A DNA stretch of 32,181 nucleotides from Nitriliruptorales bacterium (GCA_024637135.1 JAGXFT010000089.1:1-32181), one strand, 5' to 3'. Counted from the stretch's first letter, positions 15,915 through 24,488 are shown. Notes: a model not told the origin generated them from the sequence alone. Numbers and translations are program-made.

Positions 15915-16613
15915 TCAGCCGAGGTGTTCGTGCAGGAAGGCCACCGAGTCGGCCCAGGTCTGGGCGGCGAGGTCGGCGTCGTAGTGCCCGAAGGGATCCT
16001 CGTCGTTGAAGAAGGCGTGCTTGGCGCCCTCGTGGATCCGGATGTCGACCGACGGCGAGCCGGAGGCCTTCAGCTTCGACTCCAGGTCACGGACCTGATC
16101 CGGCGGGGCGAAGTCGTCCTCGGAGCCGAAGTGGCCCAGGACCGGTGCCACCACCTTCGACAGGTCGACCTGGTCGTAGCCGCCGACGCCGTACCACGGC
16201 ACGGCGGCCCCGATCCGGTCGCCCTGCTGGGCGGCCAGCACCAGCACGAACCCGCCGCCCATGCAGTACCCGACGGCGCCCACGGTGTCCGAGGTCACCG
16301 CGCCGTGGCCCTCCAGGAAGTCGACGGCCCCGGCGAGGTCCGTCGCCGCCTGGTCGACCGGGAGGTCCTGCATCAACTGCCCGGCCTCGTCGGCGTCGTG
16401 GGTCGTGGTCCCGCCGTACAGGTCGGGCGCAAGCGCCACGAAGCCCTCGGCCGCGAAGCGGTCGGTGACGTCCCTGATGTGGTCGGTCAGTCCCCACCAC
16501 TCCTGGATGACGATCAACCCGGGCCCCGAGCCGGACTCGGGAGTCGCCAGGTAGCCATGGGCGGAGCCCCCGTTGCTGGGGAATGTCACGTTCTGGTACG
16601 GGTTGTCGGCCAT
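15915..16613 (-). CDS. Dienelactone hydrolase family protein
   Basis: This 232-aa alpha/beta hydrolase has family motifs: IQEWWGL (Glu38), a GYCMGGG nucleophile elbow with Cys117, SEDDFAP (Asp166 or Asp167) and KHAFFND (His199), giving the Cys-Asp-His triad of carboxymethylenebutenolidase. True dienelactone hydrolases open a lactone ring in chlorocatechol breakdown, but many members act on other esters and no catechol genes are seen here, so the substrate is open. There is no signal peptide. ATG 16613 has an AGGA site 8 bases upstream. It reads in the same direction as the 616-aa gene but is probably independent. Confidence 0.85.
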   Translation of the reverse strand: MADNPYQNVTFPSNGGSAHGYLATPESGSGPGLIVIQEWWGLTDHIRDVTDRFAAEGFVALAPDLYGGTTTHDADEAGQLMQDLPVDQAATDLAGAVDFLEGHGAVTSDTVGAVGYCMGGGFVLVLAAQQGDRIGAAVPWYGVGGYDQVDLSKVVAPVLGHFGSEDDFAPPDQVRDLESKLKASGSPSVDIRIHEGAKHAFFNDEDPFGHYDADLAAQTWADSVAFLHEHLG

Positions 16614-16643
16614 GGTGGTGGTTCCTGTGGTGGACGAGTTCCA

Positions 16644-16649
16644 ACCGTA
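16644..16649 (-). promoter_or_regulatory. Putative -10 box of the dienelactone hydrolase gene
   Basis: TACGGT on the minus strand, 30 bp before the start codon, with no recognisable -35. Confidence 0.28.
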
Positions 16650-16758
16650 CGCGCTGGCCGGTGGGCGATCGGCTGACCGTCCGGCCGCGGCACCCCCAAC
16701 CGACCGGGCCGGCTGTCGTCCACGACGCACGCGTCGACGCTGCGAGGACGCGTTGGAG

Positions 16759-18609
16759 TTACTGGTAGGAGATCAGGTGCGGGGTCGGCTCGACCTTCGC
16801 GGTGTCCTCGGGTGACCGCGTCTCGGGCGAGTCCTCGTCGAAGAAGTTCTTCCAGCCCCACCACACCTCGTCCGGGCCGGCGTTGGTCAGCACCTCGTAG
16901 GTGTCGTTCTTGAGGGTCTGCGGGCCCTGCCCGTCGACGTGGATCATCGTGGCCAGTTCGGCGGGGAAGTGGAGGTCCTCGCGGTCGGTCAACATCGACA
17001 ACCGGAAGTTGTGGATGACGAGCAACTTCTGGGGCAGGACCTCCTCCCGCACGATCCCGGCGAGCCAGTCACTGACCTCGTTGACCTCCGAGGTGGTGAC
17101 CGTGCCGATCTGTTCGATGTGGACCTGGTCCGACTTCAGTCGCCACTCCGGGTCCAGCGCCAGCCCCACGTTCGGACGGCGGAGCAGGTCCTCGAGCCGC
17201 TTGGCCTGGGTCAGGAAGTCCTCGCGCCCGGGCTGGAGGTCGAGCACGACATAGACCCCCGCGTCGTTCGCGCCGTCCACCCACTCCGTGAGCAGGTCGA
17301 TGTCCTCCTTGCGCGAGTAGGACTCGTCGGGCTCGGCGTCGGCCGAGGCCACCGTCGCGATGATCTCGAAGGCCGGCAGGACCGAACTGTCGCCGAACAG
17401 GCCCTCGTAGTCGGCCGCCAGGTCCTCGGTGTAGGCGATCGAGCCCTCGAGGTCGCGCTCGCCGAGGACGCCCAGGGCGGGACCGCGGGGGTTGCCGTAG
17501 GACGCGATGAAGGTCCGGTCTGGGAACAGGACCTTGCCGCCGCCCACCAACTCCGGGGCCTCCACGGCCGCCAGGAACAGGCCGGGCCAGTCGGGGGCAC
17601 CGCTCGACATCGGCGGCGCGTCCGGCCACTGGTCGTCGGCAACCGCCAGCAGGACGCTGTCGGCCCCGGCCAGCGACTCCTGGAGGGCCGGCATCGCGCG
17701 CGGGTCGTCGCCGGTGAAGGGGACCATCTCGACGCCGACCAGGTCCAGTGCCTGTGCGACGTCGGGACGCAGTGGCTCGTCGTCGTCCGGACGCACGACC
17801 GCGACCACCCCGGCCAGGGCGTCCGGTGCCGGGATGGCGGCGGCGTCCGCGACCATCGCGTCCACCTGTTCCGGCCGGGTGACCAGCGGGCTGGGCGCGG
17901 GGGCCGGCGTCGGGTCGGCCGAGGCGTCGGGTTCGTCGGTGCTGCCGCTGTCCGAGCCGGTCGGCGTCGACGTGGGGGCGGCCGAGGGCACCTCCACGGT
18001 GACCTGGTGCACGGTCGCTGACGTGGCCGGCGGCGTCCCGACCGCCACGACCTGGCTGGTGGCCCACTGCTCGAGCAGTGCGTCCGTCGACGGCGACGCG
18101 GTCGAGTCCTCGCTGGCCGTCGGGTCGGCCGTGCCGGTGGCGTCGGCAGTGGCCGACGCGTCCGGTGACGCCGTGGCGTCGGGGTCCGGCACCGCCGCGG
18201 CGGTGCCGCCGGCCACCACCAGTGGTGCCCGCAGGTCGCGCGCGAGCCCGGCGGCCACGGCCACGTGCGGACCGCTGGACCGGTCGACGGTCACCACGAC
18301 GGGCGCGGCCGCGACGACCTGGCCGAGCAGGCTGGCGGCGAGGTCGTCGGACGTGGCGGCCGCGACGTCGACGATGCCGGCGGCCGGGCTGGTGAACTCC
18401 GGCAGGGCCCAACCCGACGGCGCGGGCTGGTCCGCGGTGGGCGGCGAGGCGGGATCGACCGTCGATGGCGCGTCCGGGTCGCCCGCCACCGGTTCACGGA
18501 AGTCGGCCACGGCCAACGCCGTCCACACGAGCACGCCGGCACCGACCAGCAGTGCCACGAGGACCAGCCACATGGCTGGTCCACCCCCCGCGCGACGCGT
18601 CGCCATCAC
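16759..18609 (-). CDS. Membrane-anchored envelope protein with cell-wall-binding-2-like region; function unknown
   Basis: This 616-aa protein has one N-terminal transmembrane segment (about 13-35), which should place the rest outside the cell. Residues 38-66, ~140-180 and ~205-245 are Ala/Thr/Ser/Pro/Asp linkers. Around 85-130 the pattern VVVTVDRSSG...VAVAAGLARDLRAPLVVAGG followed by SQVVAVG resembles a cell wall binding type 2 repeat (CWB2). The C-terminal ~200 residues look like a folded globular domain, with LQPGR at 458-462, LDPEWR at 485-490 and LLVIHNF near 530; I recognise it only as a conserved actinobacterial type. GTG 18609 overlaps the stop of the 62-aa gene; ATG 18606 is an alternative start. 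Confidence 0.65.
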   Translation of the reverse strand: MMATRRAGGGPAMWLVLVALLVGAGVLVWTALAVADFREPVAGDPDAPSTVDPASPPTADQPAPSGWALPEFTSPAAGIVDVAAATSDDLAASLLGQVVAAAPVVVTVDRSSGPHVAVAAGLARDLRAPLVVAGGTAAAVPDPDATASPDASATADATGTADPTASEDSTASPSTDALLEQWATSQVVAVGTPPATSATVHQVTVEVPSAAPTSTPTGSDSGSTDEPDASADPTPAPAPSPLVTRPEQVDAMVADAAAIPAPDALAGVVAVVRPDDDEPLRPDVAQALDLVGVEMVPFTGDDPRAMPALQESLAGADSVLLAVADDQWPDAPPMSSGAPDWPGLFLAAVEAPELVGGGKVLFPDRTFIASYGNPRGPALGVLGERDLEGSIAYTEDLAADYEGLFGDSSVLPAFEIIATVASADAEPDESYSRKEDIDLLTEWVDGANDAGVYVVLDLQPGREDFLTQAKRLEDLLRRPNVGLALDPEWRLKSDQVHIEQIGTVTTSEVNEVSDWLAGIVREEVLPQKLLVIHNFRLSMLTDREDLHFPAELATMIHVDGQGPQTLKNDTYEVLTNAGPDEVWWGWKNFFDEDSPETRSPEDTAKVEPTPHLISYQ

Positions 18610-18794
18610 CCGTCCCGGTCGGACACGGTGGCCGTGTGCTCGGCCACGCTGGGATGCTCGTCGTCACCGGTGAAGAACTTCCAGGCGGCGACGCCGGCGC
18701 CCACGGCAAGCAGCGGCAGGCGCAACGCCGGCGGCGTGAACTTCCACGCCTTCCGGACCAGCGGCGCCGCGGCGAGAATGGTCTTGACGTCCAT
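18606..18794 (-). CDS. 62-aa membrane protein downstream of sdhB
   Basis: This unrecognised small protein is real by its signals: a perfect AGGAGG site 5 bases before ATG 18794, a start 79 bp after the sdhB stop, and a stop overlapping the next start (18606-18609). The N-terminal half is amphipathic and basic (VRKAWKFTPPALRLP), the segment LLAVGAGVAAWKFF is a short membrane helix, and the tail is acidic (GDDEHPSVAEHTATVSDRDG). The position suggests co-expression with succinate dehydrogenase or with the 616-aa envelope protein. A 6-bp hairpin at 18824-18839 lies between sdhB and this gene. Confidence 0.72.
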   Translation of the reverse strand: MDVKTILAAAPLVRKAWKFTPPALRLPLLAVGAGVAAWKFFTGDDEHPSVAEHTATVSDRDG

Positions 18795-18873
18795 GGGATG
18801 CCTCCTGGGGCTGACCGCAGGATGCCGCGTCACCGCGGCCGTTGCCGGTCCGGTCGACCCGGGATCGCGTCGG

Positions 18874-19626
18874 TCAGGCGCTCCGGCGGTTGCGGAACTT
18901 CGCCTTCACGTAGTCCTTGTTCATCATCGCGATGAAGTCGATCGAGATCTCCTTGGGGCAGGCGGTCTCGCACTCGCCCATGTTGGTGCAGGAGCCGAAG
19001 TAGGACTCCATGACCCCGACCATCGACTCGGTGCGTTCGTAGCGCTCCGCGTCGCCCTGTGGCAGCAGGTTGAGGTGGGCGAGCTTGGCGGAGGTGAACA
19101 GCTGGGCCGCACCGTTGGGGCAGGCAGCCACGCAGGCCCCGCACCCGATGCAGGCGGCGGCGTCCATCGCCAGGTCGGCGGTCTCCTTGGGGATCTGGGT
19201 CAGGTTCGCGTCCTGGGCCTGGCCGGTGTCGACCGTGACGTACCCCCCGGCCTGGATGATCTCGTCGAAGGGCGACCGGTCCACGACCAGGTCCTTGACG
19301 ATCGGGAACCCGCTGGCCCGCCAGGGCTCGATGACGATCTCGTCGCCGTCGGCGAACGTGCGCATGTGCAACTGGCAGGTCGCGGTCCCGCGCTGGGGGC
19401 CGTGCGGGACGCCGTTGATCATCACCCCGCACGACCCGCAGATGCCCTCGCGGCAGTCGTGGGAGAACTCGATCGGCTCGTCGCCGTCCAGCACCAACCG
19501 CTCGTTGACCAGGTCCAGCATCTCCAGGAACGACGCGTCGGCGGAGATGTCGGTGGCCTCGTAGGTGGCGAACGACCCGGGAACGTCCGGGCCGGCCTGT
19601 CGCCACACCTGCAGCGTCAGATTCAC
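18874..19626 (-). CDS. sdhB: Succinate dehydrogenase iron-sulfur subunit
   Basis: This 250-aa Fe-S protein passes electrons from the flavin to quinone. The N-terminal ferredoxin domain holds the [2Fe-2S] cysteines in [12 protein letters not shown] and TCQLH. The C-terminal domain has [13 protein letters not shown] and [15 protein letters not shown] for the [4Fe-4S] and [3Fe-4S] clusters. GTG 19626 follows an AGAGG site. It is the third gene of sdhC-sdhA-sdhB. The 91-bp gap after sdhA contains a 9-bp hairpin and a 14-bp palindrome, so its level may be tuned separately. The type matches SDH complexes with a single fused membrane subunit. Confidence 0.95.
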   Translation of the reverse strand: MNLTLQVWRQAGPDVPGSFATYEATDISADASFLEMLDLVNERLVLDGDEPIEFSHDCREGICGSCGVMINGVPHGPQRGTATCQLHMRTFADGDEIVIEPWRASGFPIVKDLVVDRSPFDEIIQAGGYVTVDTGQAQDANLTQIPKETADLAMDAAACIGCGACVAACPNGAAQLFTSAKLAHLNLLPQGDAERYERTESMVGVMESYFGSCTNMGECETACPKEISIDFIAMMNKDYVKAKFRNRRSA

Positions 19627-19638
19627 GGTGAACCTCTT

Positions 19639-19652
19639 TCGACGATCGTCGA
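19639..19652. promoter_or_regulatory. 14-bp perfect palindrome before sdhB
   Basis: TCGACGATCGTCGA is fully self-complementary and ends about 13 bp before the sdhB start, adjacent to its AGAGG site. It could be a protein-binding site or limit ribosome access; chance is possible. Confidence 0.35.
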
Positions 19653-19688
19653 CGGTTGGAAGGGGTGGGGGAAGCGCTGGGGGGTACG

Positions 19689-19711
19689 GGGTCGGCCCGG
19701 ACGGCCGACCC
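19689..19711 (-). terminator. Intra-operon hairpin between sdhA and sdhB
   Basis: GGGTCGGCC (19689-19697) pairs with GGCCGACCC (19703-19711) around CGGAC, a 9-bp all-matched stem starting 7 bp past the sdhA stop. It may be a partial terminator or a 3'-end stabiliser of the sdhCA message. Confidence 0.5.
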
Positions 19712-19717
19712 GGCGGA

Positions 19718-21655
19718 CTACTTGTAGCTGCGTTGCGACGGCGGGACGTAGCGGAACGCCAGCGGTTCCTTGTGGAGTTCCTGGGCTTCGCCCTGGCCCT
19801 GCCACGCCCAGGCGGACACGTAGGAGTAGTTCTCGTCATCACGCTTGGCCTCGCCCTCGTCGGTCTGGGACTCCTCACGGAAGTGCCCGCCGGCCGACTC
19901 GTTGCGATCCAGCGCGTCACGCACCATCAGTTCGCCCAGTTCGAGGAAGTCGGCGACTCGTCCGGCCTTCTCCAACGACGAGTTGAGGGTGGCGCCCGAC
20001 CCGGGGACCTTGACGTCGGCCCAGAACTCCTCGCGCAGCGCCGGGATCTCGCCCAGCGCCTTGACCAGTCCGTCCTCGTTGCGGGCCATCCCGCAGTAGT
20101 CCCACAGGATCTTGCCCAGTTCGCGATGGAAGTGATCGACCGTGCGACTGCCGTCGATCGCCAGCAACTTCTTGGTGCGGGCCGTCACGACCTCCTCGGC
20201 CGCCGCGAACGCGTCGTGGTCCAGCCCCACCTCACCCTCGTTGAGCTTGTCGGCGAGGAAGTTGCCGATCGTGTACGGGAGGACGAAGTAGCCGTCGGCC
20301 AGCCCCTGCATCAGGGCGGAGGCACCGAGCCGGTTGGCGCCGTGGTCGGAGAAGTTGCACTCGCCGATGGCGAACAACCCGTCGACGGTGGTCATCAGGT
20401 GGTAGTCCACCCACAGTCCGCCCATGGTGTAGTGCGGGGCCGGGAAGATGCGCATCGGCCGCTTCGTCGGATCCTCGCCGGTGATGCGCTCGTACATCTC
20501 GAACAGGTTCGAGTACCGGTCCCAGACGACGTCGAAGCCCAGCCGCTCGATCGCGTCGGCGAAGTCGAGGTAGACCCCGTTCTTCAGCGGCCCGACCCCG
20601 CGGCCCTCGTCGACCACGATCTTGGCGTTGCGGGATGCCACGTCACGCGGCACCAGGTTGCCGAAGGACGGGTACTTGCGCTCGAGGTAGTAATCGCGCT
20701 CGTCCTCGGGGATGTCGGAGGGGGCGCGGTCGTCACCGACCTCCGTCGGGACCCAGATGCGGCCGTCGTTGCGCAGCGACTCGCTCATCAGGGTGAGCTT
20801 GGACTGGAACTCGTCGCTGGCGGGGATCGCGGTCGGGTGGATCTGGGTGTAGCAGGCGTTGGCGAAGAAGGCACCGCGCCGATGGGCGCGCCAGATCGCG
20901 GTGGCGTTGCAGGCCATCGCGTTGGTCGACAGGTAGAAGGCGTTGGAGTACCCCCCCGTCGCCAGCACCACCGCGTTGGCCTCGTGGCGAGTGATCTCGC
21001 CGGTGATCAGGTCCCGGCAGATGATCCCACGCGCCCGGCCGTCGACCACGACGATGTCGAGCATCTCCTTGTGGGTGTGGGTGCGGACCTTGCCGGCAGC
21101 GACCTGGCGTTCGAGCGCCTGGTACGCGCCCAGCAGCAGTTGCTGGCCGGTCTGGCCACGCGCGTAGAAGGTCCGGGACACCTGGGCGCCGCCGAAGGAG
21201 CGGTTGGCCAGCATGCCGCCGTACTCGCGTGCGAACGGCACGCCCTGTGCGGCGGCCTGGTCGATGATGTCGTTGGACACCTGCGCGAGTCGGTAGACGT
21301 TGGCCTCGCGCGACCGGAAGTCCCCACCCTTGACGGTGTCGTAGAACAGTCGGAAGATCGAGTCACCGTCGCCGCGGTAGTTCTTGGCCGCGTTGATGCC
21401 ACCCTGGGCCGCGATCGAGTGCGCGCGCCGTGGGCTGTCGTGGAAGGTGAACGCGTCGACGTCGTAGCCCAGTTCGCCCATCGTGGCGGCCGCGGACGCC
21501 CCGGCCAGTCCGGTCCCGACCACGATCACGCTGAACTTGCGCTTGTTCGCGGGGTTGACCAGGTCCATGTCGAACTTGTGGTCTTCCCACATGGTCTGGA
21601 TGGCGACCTCGTTGCCATCGTCGTCCAGCGGAACCTTCGGGTCGAGCACGCTCAT
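19718..21655 (-). CDS. sdhA: Succinate dehydrogenase flavoprotein subunit
   Basis: This 645-aa FAD subunit oxidises succinate to fumarate. The dinucleotide-binding motif is [13 protein letters not shown] (45-57). [17 protein letters not shown] contains His79, the expected covalent FAD attachment site. Later blocks include [39 protein letters not shown], a [10 protein letters not shown] substrate region and [20 protein letters not shown]. Length and motifs fit the class found with single-chain, diheme-type cytochrome b subunits. The same family includes fumarate reductases, so direction is not proven by sequence. ATG 21655 has an AAGGA site. It lies 85 bp after sdhC. Confidence 0.95.
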   Translation of the reverse strand: MSVLDPKVPLDDDGNEVAIQTMWEDHKFDMDLVNPANKRKFSVIVVGTGLAGASAAATMGELGYDVDAFTFHDSPRRAHSIAAQGGINAAKNYRGDGDSIFRLFYDTVKGGDFRSREANVYRLAQVSNDIIDQAAAQGVPFAREYGGMLANRSFGGAQVSRTFYARGQTGQQLLLGAYQALERQVAAGKVRTHTHKEMLDIVVVDGRARGIICRDLITGEITRHEANAVVLATGGYSNAFYLSTNAMACNATAIWRAHRRGAFFANACYTQIHPTAIPASDEFQSKLTLMSESLRNDGRIWVPTEVGDDRAPSDIPEDERDYYLERKYPSFGNLVPRDVASRNAKIVVDEGRGVGPLKNGVYLDFADAIERLGFDVVWDRYSNLFEMYERITGEDPTKRPMRIFPAPHYTMGGLWVDYHLMTTVDGLFAIGECNFSDHGANRLGASALMQGLADGYFVLPYTIGNFLADKLNEGEVGLDHDAFAAAEEVVTARTKKLLAIDGSRTVDHFHRELGKILWDYCGMARNEDGLVKALGEIPALREEFWADVKVPGSGATLNSSLEKAGRVADFLELGELMVRDALDRNESAGGHFREESQTDEGEAKRDDENYSYVSAWAWQGQGEAQELHKEPLAFRYVPPSQRSYK

Positions 21656-21740
21656 GTCGTGGAGTCCTTGACGACGGATGTGGGGCGACGGAGTTGGGGG
21701 CGATGTGGTGTGGGTGCGGGGGATCCTGGCGAGCGGTCGG

Positions 21741-22487
21741 TCAGCCGACGACGCCGGTCAGCACGGCGATCGGGAAGCTGAGGTTGCCGCCGATGACCAC
21801 CACGGTCACCCCGATGGCCAGCGACCGGCGGTAGGAGTTGAAGCGGCGGTTGTTCCACCCCAAGGTCTGGAACAGGCTCCAGATCCCGTGGTAGATGTGC
21901 AGGCCCAGCGCCAGGTTCGCCAGCAGGTAGAACGCGGCCACCGGTGGGCGCGACAACGAGGCGACCAGGTTGGCGTAGGCCGCCCCCTCCTCCCACGCGG
22001 GGTTGACCGCCTCCACGCCCCAGGTCAGGTCGGCGAGGTGGAAGGCGATGAACAGCAGCACGATCACGCCGGTCCAGCGCATCGTGCGCGAGGCGAAGTC
22101 GGCCGCGACGTAGTGGCGCTCGGACTGGTAGCCGGTCGGACGGGCGCGACGGTTCATGACGGTCAGCGCGTACGCCGCGTGGACGTGCACGACCAGGGCC
22201 GCGATCAGCCCCAACCGCAGGATCCACAGCATCACCGTGTGCGGCAGGATCGGGTAGAGCAGTCCCTCGCGGAGCCACTCGGAGTACCCATCGATCGACT
22301 CGGCCCCGAAGTACATCTTCAGGTTGCCGACCATGTGCGCGACGATGTAGCCCAACCCGAGGATCCCCGAGATCGCCATGGCGTACTTCTTGCCCAGGGC
22401 CGTGCCGTACAACTGGACGATCCACGGGACCTGACCGGGCGCCTGGGGCGGCGGAGTGGCGGTCGTGGCAGGTGACGCCGTGGCCAT
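21741..22487 (-). CDS. sdhC: Succinate dehydrogenase cytochrome b subunit
   Basis: This 248-aa polytopic membrane protein anchors the complex and carries heme b. After a Pro/Ala-rich cytoplasmic head come about five helices with histidines in [38 protein letters not shown] and [18 protein letters not shown], the arrangement of single-chain diheme subunits. No separate sdhD follows. ATG 22487 has an AGGAG site 9 bases upstream. It is the first gene of sdhC-sdhA-sdhB and divergent from gdhA. Confidence 0.92.
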   Translation of the reverse strand: MATASPATTATPPPQAPGQVPWIVQLYGTALGKKYAMAISGILGLGYIVAHMVGNLKMYFGAESIDGYSEWLREGLLYPILPHTVMLWILRLGLIAALVVHVHAAYALTVMNRRARPTGYQSERHYVAADFASRTMRWTGVIVLLFIAFHLADLTWGVEAVNPAWEEGAAYANLVASLSRPPVAAFYLLANLALGLHIYHGIWSLFQTLGWNNRRFNSYRRSLAIGVTVVVIGGNLSFPIAVLTGVVG

Positions 22488-22559
22488 CGGTGGTGCTCCT
22501 GTGAGGGAATGGCTGCCACGTCCGCAGCAGTCCGCACCACGGTCGGCACGGGGCGATCG

Positions 22560-22565
22560 ACGGTA
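22560..22565 (-). promoter_or_regulatory. Putative -10 box of the sdh operon
   Basis: TACCGT on the minus strand, 73 bp before sdhC, with only a poorly spaced TTGCCC (22581-22586) as a possible -35. Confidence 0.28.
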
Positions 22566-22633
22566 CCAGCGCACCCAGTGGGGCAACCTCCGGGGCGTGA
22601 CGGCCGGGCGAGTGTTCCCGGGCGGTCGCGGCG

Positions 22634-22654
22634 GCGTGGCCGTCGTGGCCACGC
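22634..22654. promoter_or_regulatory. Dyad in the sdhC/gdhA divergent region
   Basis: GCGTGGCC (22634-22641) and GGCCACGC (22647-22654) are perfect inverted arms around GTCGT. It lies about 90 bp before gdhA and 150 bp before sdhC, a plausible operator. The rest of 22488-22745 shows TTGACT at 22708 without a matching -10. Confidence 0.35.
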
Positions 22655-22745
22655 GGGGCCGAGGTGATCCATGGCCGTGCGGGCCACATGGACGACGGGA
22701 TTCTTGCTTGACTGGCCTCGGCATCCGACCGACCGAAGGAACGCC

Positions 22746-24005
22746 ATGGAACTGCGCGAGGACCTGACCCCGTTCGAGGCCGTGAACTACTTCTTCCACA
22801 AGGCCGCCGCCATCGACGAGTTGTCGGACGCCGCCGTCGCGGTCCTGACGGGGACCTACCGCGAACTGCGTGTGCAGGTCCCGGTGCGACGTGACGACGG
22901 CAGCCTGGCCGTGCACGTCGGCTACCGGGTCCAGCACAACGGGGCGCGCGGGCCGTACAAGGGCGGTGTGCGGTTCCATCCCAGTGCCGACATCGAGGAG
23001 GTGCGGGCGCTGGCGTCGCTGATGACGTGGAAGACCGCGTTGGTCGACGTGCCGTTCGGCGGGGCCAAGGGCGGCGTCCAGGTCGATCCCAGCGCGCTCT
23101 CCACGACCGAGTTGGAGCGCCTGTCACGTCGCTACTTCGGCCAGATCGCCCACATCATCGGGCCGAACCGGGACATCCCGGCCCCGGACATGAACACCAA
23201 CGCCCAGGTGATGAGCTGGTTCATGGACGAGTACGGCCGCCGCAGCGGCCACACCACCCAGATCGTCACCGGCAAGCCGCTGGCGCTGGGCGGGTCCGAG
23301 GGCCGCGAGGCGGCGACCGGACGGGGCGTGGTCCAGGTCATGGACAAGGCCGTGGCGACGCTGCAGATGGGCGCGCCCAGGGACCTGACCGTCGCGATCC
23401 AGGGCTTCGGCAACGTGGGCTCGTGGGCCGCAAGGCTGGCCGAGGAGAAGGGCTACCGGGTCGTGGCGGTGTCCGACGTCTGGGGCGCGATCAGCCACAC
23501 CGAGGGCCTGGACGTGGGGGCACTGTTGGGCCACGTGGCCGAGTCGGGGTCGGTGGTGGACTTCGCCGGCAGCGAGCCGATGGAGCCGGGTGACCTGCTG
23601 ACGGCCGACGTCGACATCCTGGTGCCGGCCGCGATCGGCGAGGTCATCACGCACCACAACGTGGCCGACGTCCGGGCGTCGTTGATCGTGGAGGCCGCCA
23701 ACAACCCCGTGACCCCGGTGGCCGACGCCGAACTCACGAGTCGGGGCGTCACCATCGTGCCGGACATCCTCGCCAACGCCGGCGGCGTCACCGTGTCCTA
23801 CTACGAGTGGGTGCAGAACAACCAGGAGTTGTCCTGGGACGAGGCCGACGTGAATGCCCGGCTGGAGCGCAAACTGGGGCGAGCGTTCGACACCTGCTGG
23901 TCGTTCTACCAGGCCGAGGATGCCGCGGTGTCCATGCGCGAGGCCGCCTTCGCCCTGGCCGTGAAACGCGTGGTCGAGGCCGCCAGCCTGCGCGGCTACC
24001 TCTAG
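22746..24005 (+). CDS. gdhA: Glutamate dehydrogenase
   Basis: This 419-aa enzyme interconverts glutamate and 2-oxoglutarate plus ammonia. The substrate domain has GPYKGGVRFHP and MTWKTALVDVPFGGAKGGV with the catalytic lysine, then PAPDMNTN. The nucleotide domain has AIQGFGNVGSWAA and ends with NAGGVTVSYYEWVQN. This is the ~420-aa hexameric class widespread in archaea and actinobacteria; NAD versus NADP preference cannot be read reliably. ATG 22746 has an AAGGA site 6 bases upstream. Divergent from sdhC, it links amino-acid carbon to the TCA cycle genes. Downstream are tandem palindromes. Confidence 0.95.
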   Translation: MELREDLTPFEAVNYFFHKAAAIDELSDAAVAVLTGTYRELRVQVPVRRDDGSLAVHVGYRVQHNGARGPYKGGVRFHPSADIEEVRALASLMTWKTALVDVPFGGAKGGVQVDPSALSTTELERLSRRYFGQIAHIIGPNRDIPAPDMNTNAQVMSWFMDEYGRRSGHTTQIVTGKPLALGGSEGREAATGRGVVQVMDKAVATLQMGAPRDLTVAIQGFGNVGSWAARLAEEKGYRVVAVSDVWGAISHTEGLDVGALLGHVAESGSVVDFAGSEPMEPGDLLTADVDILVPAAIGEVITHHNVADVRASLIVEAANNPVTPVADAELTSRGVTIVPDILANAGGVTVSYYEWVQNNQELSWDEADVNARLERKLGRAFDTCWSFYQAEDAAVSMREAAFALAVKRVVEAASLRGYL

Positions 24006-24013
24006 GCCGACCC

Positions 24014-24118
24014 GTGCGTGCGTCACACGTTCCGCGGGCGGAACGAGGCACGCACACGCATTCCCGGGCCGTCAAGCGTGCGTCGCTGGTTCCACGGGTG
24101 GAACGTCACACGCACACG
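24014..24118. repeat. Two tandem nested palindromes after gdhA
   Basis: Unit 1 (24014-24058) and unit 2 (24074-24118) are 60 bp apart and identical at 35 of 43 aligned positions from 24016. Each has an inner hairpin with a GG loop: GTTCCGC/GCGGAAC (24029-24035, 24038-24044) and GTTCCAC/GTGGAAC (24089-24095, 24098-24104). Outer arms are GTGCGTGC/GCACGCAC (24014-24021, 24048-24055) and GCGTG/CACGC (24076-24080, 24109-24113). The G-to-A and C-to-T differences keep the inner pair. Convergent location fits a bidirectional terminator or a REP-like element. Confidence 0.8.
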
Positions 24119-24134
24119 TCGGGTGTGGACGTTG

Positions 24135-24488
24135 TCAGCCGCCCAGCAGGCGACCCAGGGTGCGACCGACGACGCCCGGCTCGCGCGGTGTCCAGCCGTC
24201 GGGGACGGCGTCCGGGTCGACCTCGGCCAGCGCCGAGAACACGTCGTCGGCGCTGGGGTTGACCAGCGAGTGCTCCCCGACCTGCACGGTGGGGACCGTC
24301 TCGCTGCCGTTGGCGACCGCACGAACATGGGCTGCGGCCTCCTCGTCCTCCCAGATGTTGCGGCGTTCGAACACCAGGTCGTGGCGCTCCAGCGACCGCA
24401 ACAGTCCAGCGCAGAACCCGCACCCGGGGCGCCAGTAGACGGTGACCGGGGTCGCGGAGGTGGGGTCGGAGGTGGTGGGCGAACTCAC
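24135..24488 (-). CDS. Mycoredoxin-like glutaredoxin
   Basis: This 117-aa thioredoxin-fold protein has a disordered Ser/Thr/Pro head, then VTVYWRPGCGFC with the redox pair Cys23/Cys26, the cis-proline segment ETVPTVQVG and LVNPSADDVFSAL. The TVPTV and NPSADxV blocks are typical of mycoredoxin-1, which removes mycothiol from proteins. An extra ~27-residue C-terminal tail (VPDGWTPREPGVVGRTLGRLLGG) is longer than in mycoredoxin-1. I prefer GTG 24488, which has an AGGA site, over ATG 24503, which has none. It converges on gdhA across the palindromic repeats. Confidence 0.82.
   Translation of the reverse strand: MSSPTTSDPTSATPVTVYWRPGCGFCAGLLRSLERHDLVFERRNIWEDEEAAAHVRAVANGSETVPTVQVGEHSLVNPSADDVFSALAEVDPDAVPDGWTPREPGVVGRTLGRLLGG

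Noticed and set aside
12988-15984. A 998-aa open frame on the plus strand
   Set aside because: It lies antisense to the aminotransferase and methylmalonyl-CoA mutase genes and shows no domain; a shadow of GC bias.
19565-21781. A 738-aa open frame on the plus strand
   Set aside because: Antisense to sdhA, which has all catalytic motifs; no recognisable fold in the plus frame.
22708-22713. TTGACT as -35 of gdhA
   Set aside because: No TAnnnT hexamer is found at 16-19 bp downstream, so no promoter was called.
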